Assembly (NCBI GenBank): GCA_965601485.1
Contig: OZ271846.1
Coordinates: 186,001-250,000, forward strand
Length of the DNA stretch: 64,000 nucleotides
Direction: 5' to 3'
Origin: Methylotenera_A aquatica
GTDB lineage: Bacteria > Pseudomonadota > Gammaproteobacteria > Burkholderiales > Methylophilaceae
Of this stretch, positions 60,879-64,000 are shown piece by piece; positions within the stretch are counted from its first letter, which is position 1; the number at the start of each line of letters is the position of its first letter. Below the pieces are notes generated by a model. That model was not told the origin of the DNA. It saw only the letters and a program-made list of their open reading frames with translations, and searched no databases. The translations under genes and the position numbers were made by a program.

Positions 60879-62876
60879 TTGAAACCATCAATTACCACAT
60901 CACAACGTTTTTACGAGCTGCTAAGTTCAATGCGTTTTGCCGTGAGCATGCTCACCGTATTGGGCATTGCTTCCATTATTGGCACGGTGCTTAAACAAAA
61001 CGAGCCTTACGAAAATTACATCATCAAATTTGGCCAATTCTGGTTTGAGGCGTTTGAAAAGCTAGGTTTGTACGATGTCTATCACGCCACTTGGTTTTTA
61101 GCCATCTTATTATTTTTGGTGATTTCGACCAGTTTATGTATTTATCGCAATAGTCCTTTAATGGTGCGCGAGTGGAAAACCTTTAAAGAGCATGCGGCAG
61201 AAAACTCCCTCCGCGCTTTTAGTCATCAAGCATCGTTTAATCTCATTAACCAGCGAGATGATATTGCCACTACCAAAGCCAAATTAGCTAATTATTTGGC
61301 TTCACAAGGCTTTAAATTTAAATTCAACACACAACAAAATGGCGATGAGCTGATTGCGGCCAAAACGGGTACGCATCAGCGTTTAGGCTATATTTTTACC
61401 CATGTGGCTATGGTGGTTATCTTTTTTGGTGGCTTACTCGATGGCAACTTGCCGCTTAAGGTGCAAGAGCTACTTGGGCAAAAAAAGATAGAAACATTGG
61501 ATATTCCAGAAAGCCAAGTGCCCCCTGTTAGTCGACTTACAACAAGCAATGCCTCTTTCAGAGCCAACATGACCCTACCAGAAGGTGTTAGCGACAATGT
61601 GGCGTTTGTCAGGGTACGAGATGGCTATTTGGTGCAGGAGTTACCTTTTAGAGTGGCGCTTAAAGATTTTAGAATTGAGCACTACGCCACGGGCCAGCCC
61701 AAATCGTTTGAAAGCGATATTTTGATTACGGATAGTGATTTAAAACAGCCGCTCACCAAAACAATTAGCGTCAATCATCCTTTTGTTTATAAAGGTATCG
61801 CCATTTATCAATCCGATTTCCAAGATGGCGGTTCATCGGTAAATTTTAAGGTATGGGATTTAAGTAGGCCGAATCTAAAAACTACTACCTTAAATGGTGA
61901 AATATTTAAAAAAGCCACGTTGGGCGAAGGTGAAAACCAATTAACGGTTGAATTTAATGAGTTCCGCAAATTTAATATTATTAATCTAACACCAGACGGC
62001 AAAGGCAAGCCGCGTAATGTTGGGCCAAACATTACCTACAAGTTGCGCGATGCCAGCGGTCAAGCACGTGAGTTTGTTACCTATATGCAACCTATGCAGT
62101 TAGATGGTAAATCGTACTTTATTTCGGGCATGCGCGAAACAGTGCAAGAAGACTTTAAATATCTGCGCATTCCGGTTGATGACGATTTCGAGATTGATGG
62201 TTTTATGCACTTTCGCGCCGCCATGCTTGATAGCAAGCAATACCCAGCCATTGCTAAAAAGTTAAGTGCCAACGCCTTAACGCAAGATAGTAATTTGCAA
62301 GCGCAATTTGAGCAAAGTGTGGTGCAATTATTAAGCACTTATGCACAAGGCGGTTATACCAGCATAGCCAAAGCAATTGAAAAAGCCGTGCCAGAAGATC
62401 AGCGTGAAGCGGCTGCACAAACCTATATCAAAATGCTCAACACAGCTGCGTTTGAAGCATACAATTTAAGCTTGGCAAAAGCTAATAAGCCTGAATTGCC
62501 AGCAAATGATAAAACCAGAGAGCTTTTGCAAGATAGTTTAAATGCGCTGAGCGATTCATTTTTTTATGGCTCACCGCATTATTTGCAATTGATCGATTTT
62601 AAGCATGTTGAAGCTAGCGGATTGCAGCTAACAAAATCACCTGGACAAAAATGGGTCTATTTAGGTTCTGTGCTATTGGTAATTGGTATTTTTGCTATGT
62701 TTTATATTCGTGAACGTCGCATATGGTTGTTAGTCAAAAAAGTTGGAGACAAGAGTGGCGACAAGTCGAGCGAGGTTTTATTTGCCATGTCGTCTAACCG
62801 CAAAAATTTAGATTTTGAACAAGAGTTTGAACGTACTAAATCGCAATTAAGTCAGTTACTTGATCAACCAAATTAA
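60879..62876 (+). CDS. resB: Cytochrome c biogenesis protein ResB
   Basis: A 665-aa System II haem-handling membrane protein. The start TTG 60879 is chosen because the family begins with about 18 residues before SSMRFAVSMLTVLGIASIIG. Helices at about 19-38, 65-87 and 165-185 and a last one near 608-628; a large periplasmic domain between 190 and 600 contains the SVNHPFVYKGIAIYQSDFQD block of the ResB family. With CcsB, 36 bp downstream, it delivers and attaches haem to CxxCH apocytochromes. Confidence 0.92.
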   Translation: MKPSITTSQRFYELLSSMRFAVSMLTVLGIASIIGTVLKQNEPYENYIIKFGQFWFEAFEKLGLYDVYHATWFLAILLFLVISTSLCIYRNSPLMVREWKTFKEHAAENSLRAFSHQASFNLINQRDDIATTKAKLANYLASQGFKFKFNTQQNGDELIAAKTGTHQRLGYIFTHVAMVVIFFGGLLDGNLPLKVQELLGQKKIETLDIPESQVPPVSRLTTSNASFRANMTLPEGVSDNVAFVRVRDGYLVQELPFRVALKDFRIEHYATGQPKSFESDILITDSDLKQPLTKTISVNHPFVYKGIAIYQSDFQDGGSSVNFKVWDLSRPNLKTTTLNGEIFKKATLGEGENQLTVEFNEFRKFNIINLTPDGKGKPRNVGPNITYKLRDASGQAREFVTYMQPMQLDGKSYFISGMRETVQEDFKYLRIPVDDDFEIDGFMHFRAAMLDSKQYPAIAKKLSANALTQDSNLQAQFEQSVVQLLSTYAQGGYTSIAKAIEKAVPEDQREAAAQTYIKMLNTAAFEAYNLSLAKANKPELPANDKTRELLQDSLNALSDSFFYGSPHYLQLIDFKHVEASGLQLTKSPGQKWVYLGSVLLVIGIFAMFYIRERRIWLLVKKVGDKSGDKSSEVLFAMSSNRKNLDFEQEFERTKSQLSQLLDQPN

Positions 62877-62911
62877 GCAAAGACAAAGTAATTAAGAATA
62901 AAGGAACATTC

Positions 62912-64000
62912 ATGAACACCGAAACACTTAACTTTACCCCTCAAACACTTTTGCAAAGCCTAAAAATGGTAGATTGGATTTATGCCTTATTGCTTGCCGC
63001 AGGCGCAGTCTTCGCTTACAGCCAATATTCACAGTTTATGGATATTTATGAGGTGAGTTTTTTGTTTGGTGCAGCGGCAGTATTCAGCTATTTAGGTTGG
63101 CGCTGGAAAGGCTTAGCCAAGTTAGTGATTGGCGTGGGTGCTATCAGCTTGTTTTCAATAAGCCTGTATCAAGGCGATCAAGCGCGCGCTACGCAGGCGT
63201 TTTTGCTTAAATTTTTAATATCCAGCCAATCAGCCGTTATGTGGATGAACGTTCTGTTTATTTTAGCCATGTTCACTTACTGGTTTGCCATGTTCAATCG
63301 TAGCGATTTTGCAGGCAGAGTCGCTTCAGCATTGACATGGAGCGCCGTTCTATTTGGCTTTGTTGGGCTAATGGTGCGTTGGTACGAGTCTTATTTAATT
63401 GCCCCGGATGTGGGACATATTCCCATCAGTAATCTGTATGAAGTATTTATTTTATTCTGCTTAATTACAGCATTGTTGTATTTACATTATGAAAGTAAAT
63501 TTAATACCAAGCAGCTTGGTAGCTTTGCGCTGCTGATTATCAACGCGGCTGTACTATTTATTTTATGGTATCGATTTGACCGCGGTGCCGATTCGATTCA
63601 ACCTTTAGTGCCAGCCTTGCAAAGCTATTGGATGAAGATTCATGTGCCTGCTAACTTTGTGGGTTATGGCGCGTTTTCATTGGCTGCCATGGTAGCAAGT
63701 GCGTACTTGTTAGCCAAAAAAGGGATTTTAGCTAGCCGCTTGCCAAGCTTGGATGTGTTAGATGATGTGATGTATAAATCCATCGCCGTAGGCTTTGCAT
63801 TTTTTACCATTGCCACTATCTTGGGTGCCATGTGGGCGGCAGAAGCTTGGGGCGGTTACTGGAGTTGGGATCCTAAAGAAACCTGGGCGCTGATTGTTTG
63901 GCTTAATTACGCCGCATGGTTGCATTTGCGAATGGTAAAAGGGTTGCGCGGTCCTGTGTTAGCTTGGTGGGCTTTAATTGGCTTATTAGTGACAACATTC
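62912..64000 (+). CDS. ccsB: Cytochrome c biogenesis protein CcsB/CcsA (partial, cut by window end)
   Basis: 363 codons are open to the window end, so the C-terminus is missing. The ATG at 62912 follows AAAGGAA. The product is a multi-helix membrane protein with the haem-handling tryptophan-rich motif WGGYWSWDPKETWAL (the WWD domain). A conserved His lies in the C-terminal half (HVPANF). N-terminal part: several hydrophobic helices plus a loop with HIPISNLYEVFI. It pairs with ResB as the System II haem lyase. Confidence 0.93.
   Translation, partial: MNTETLNFTPQTLLQSLKMVDWIYALLLAAGAVFAYSQYSQFMDIYEVSFLFGAAAVFSYLGWRWKGLAKLVIGVGAISLFSISLYQGDQARATQAFLLKFLISSQSAVMWMNVLFILAMFTYWFAMFNRSDFAGRVASALTWSAVLFGFVGLMVRWYESYLIAPDVGHIPISNLYEVFILFCLITALLYLHYESKFNTKQLGSFALLIINAAVLFILWYRFDRGADSIQPLVPALQSYWMKIHVPANFVGYGAFSLAAMVASAYLLAKKGILASRLPSLDVLDDVMYKSIAVGFAFFTIATILGAMWAAEAWGGYWSWDPKETWALIVWLNYAAWLHLRMVKGLRGPVLAWWALIGLLVTTF

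Noticed and set aside
1..64000. CRISPR array, rRNA operon, toxin-antitoxin or restriction system
   Set aside because: No regularly spaced short repeats, no rRNA sequence, and no recognisable Cas, methylase-endonuclease or antitoxin pairs were seen on reading.

Overview
This window looks like a chromosomal segment of a betaproteobacterium of the Methylophilaceae type (Methylotenera/Methylophilus-like). The assignment rests on family-level recognition, not a search. The supports are an AT-rich genome; a sigma factor-DUF3619-DUF3106-RDD cluster; PilS/PilR next to a PP0621-type protein; lptGF divergent from pepA-holC; cytochrome c4 followed by System II cytochrome c maturation (ResB/CcsB); and a PEP-CTERM protein. 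The right edge cuts through ccsB.

Left end (1-8.8 kb): an intact tRNA-Phe is followed by accessory DNA. A 51-bp exact copy of the tRNA 3' end plus its terminator recurs at 6290, and a decayed third copy lies at 7223. This is the classic footprint of integration at a tRNA gene, although no integrase is left. A second direct repeat of about 105 bp (3284 and 6362) divides the cargo into two modules. One holds a TetR regulator, DUF2141 and DUF2269 proteins and a PEP-CTERM surface protein. The other holds a GT4 glycosyltransferase and UDP-glucose dehydrogenase. Beyond the junction lie a compact operon of three tiny membrane proteins (35, 56 and 63 aa) and one conserved-looking protein of unknown function.

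8.8-16.7 kb: a sulfur-relay cluster (rhodanese, TusA, DsrE2 and a BFD-type 2Fe-2S protein), valS, a broken gene, and two adjacent photolyase-family genes. One of the two appears to be circularly permuted, with the FAD-binding domain first and the alpha/beta domain last. 16.7-22.8 kb: NfeD/stomatin, then a 1.8-kb islet (a methyltransferase and an IS3 remnant) flanked by a 104-bp duplication of the 3' end of moaC, then moaC, a BepA-like protease and SoxYZ.

23-43 kb is mostly housekeeping: an FAD-dependent oxidoreductase, hda, an AI-2E-type permease, purM, two DUF3108 proteins, an RsmB-like methylase, a dicarboxylate symporter, an RND efflux pair with an internal 24-codon duplication, ampD, a cation exchanger and PilS/PilR. 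42-64 kb holds the sigma factor cluster, lptG/lptF, pepA, holC and a coiled-coil protein, gcvH, a PBP7-type peptidase, topA, ttcA, a wrecked EAL-domain gene, pteridine reductase, a MidA-like methyltransferase, trmB, a cupin, engB, cytochrome c4, resB and ccsB.

The most promising leads are the permuted photolyase paired with a canonical one, the moaC 3'-end islet (a tRNA-like integration footprint in a protein gene), the nested tRNA-Phe junctions, and the small membrane protein operon. No CRISPR array, rRNA, intact transposase or recognisable defence system was seen.
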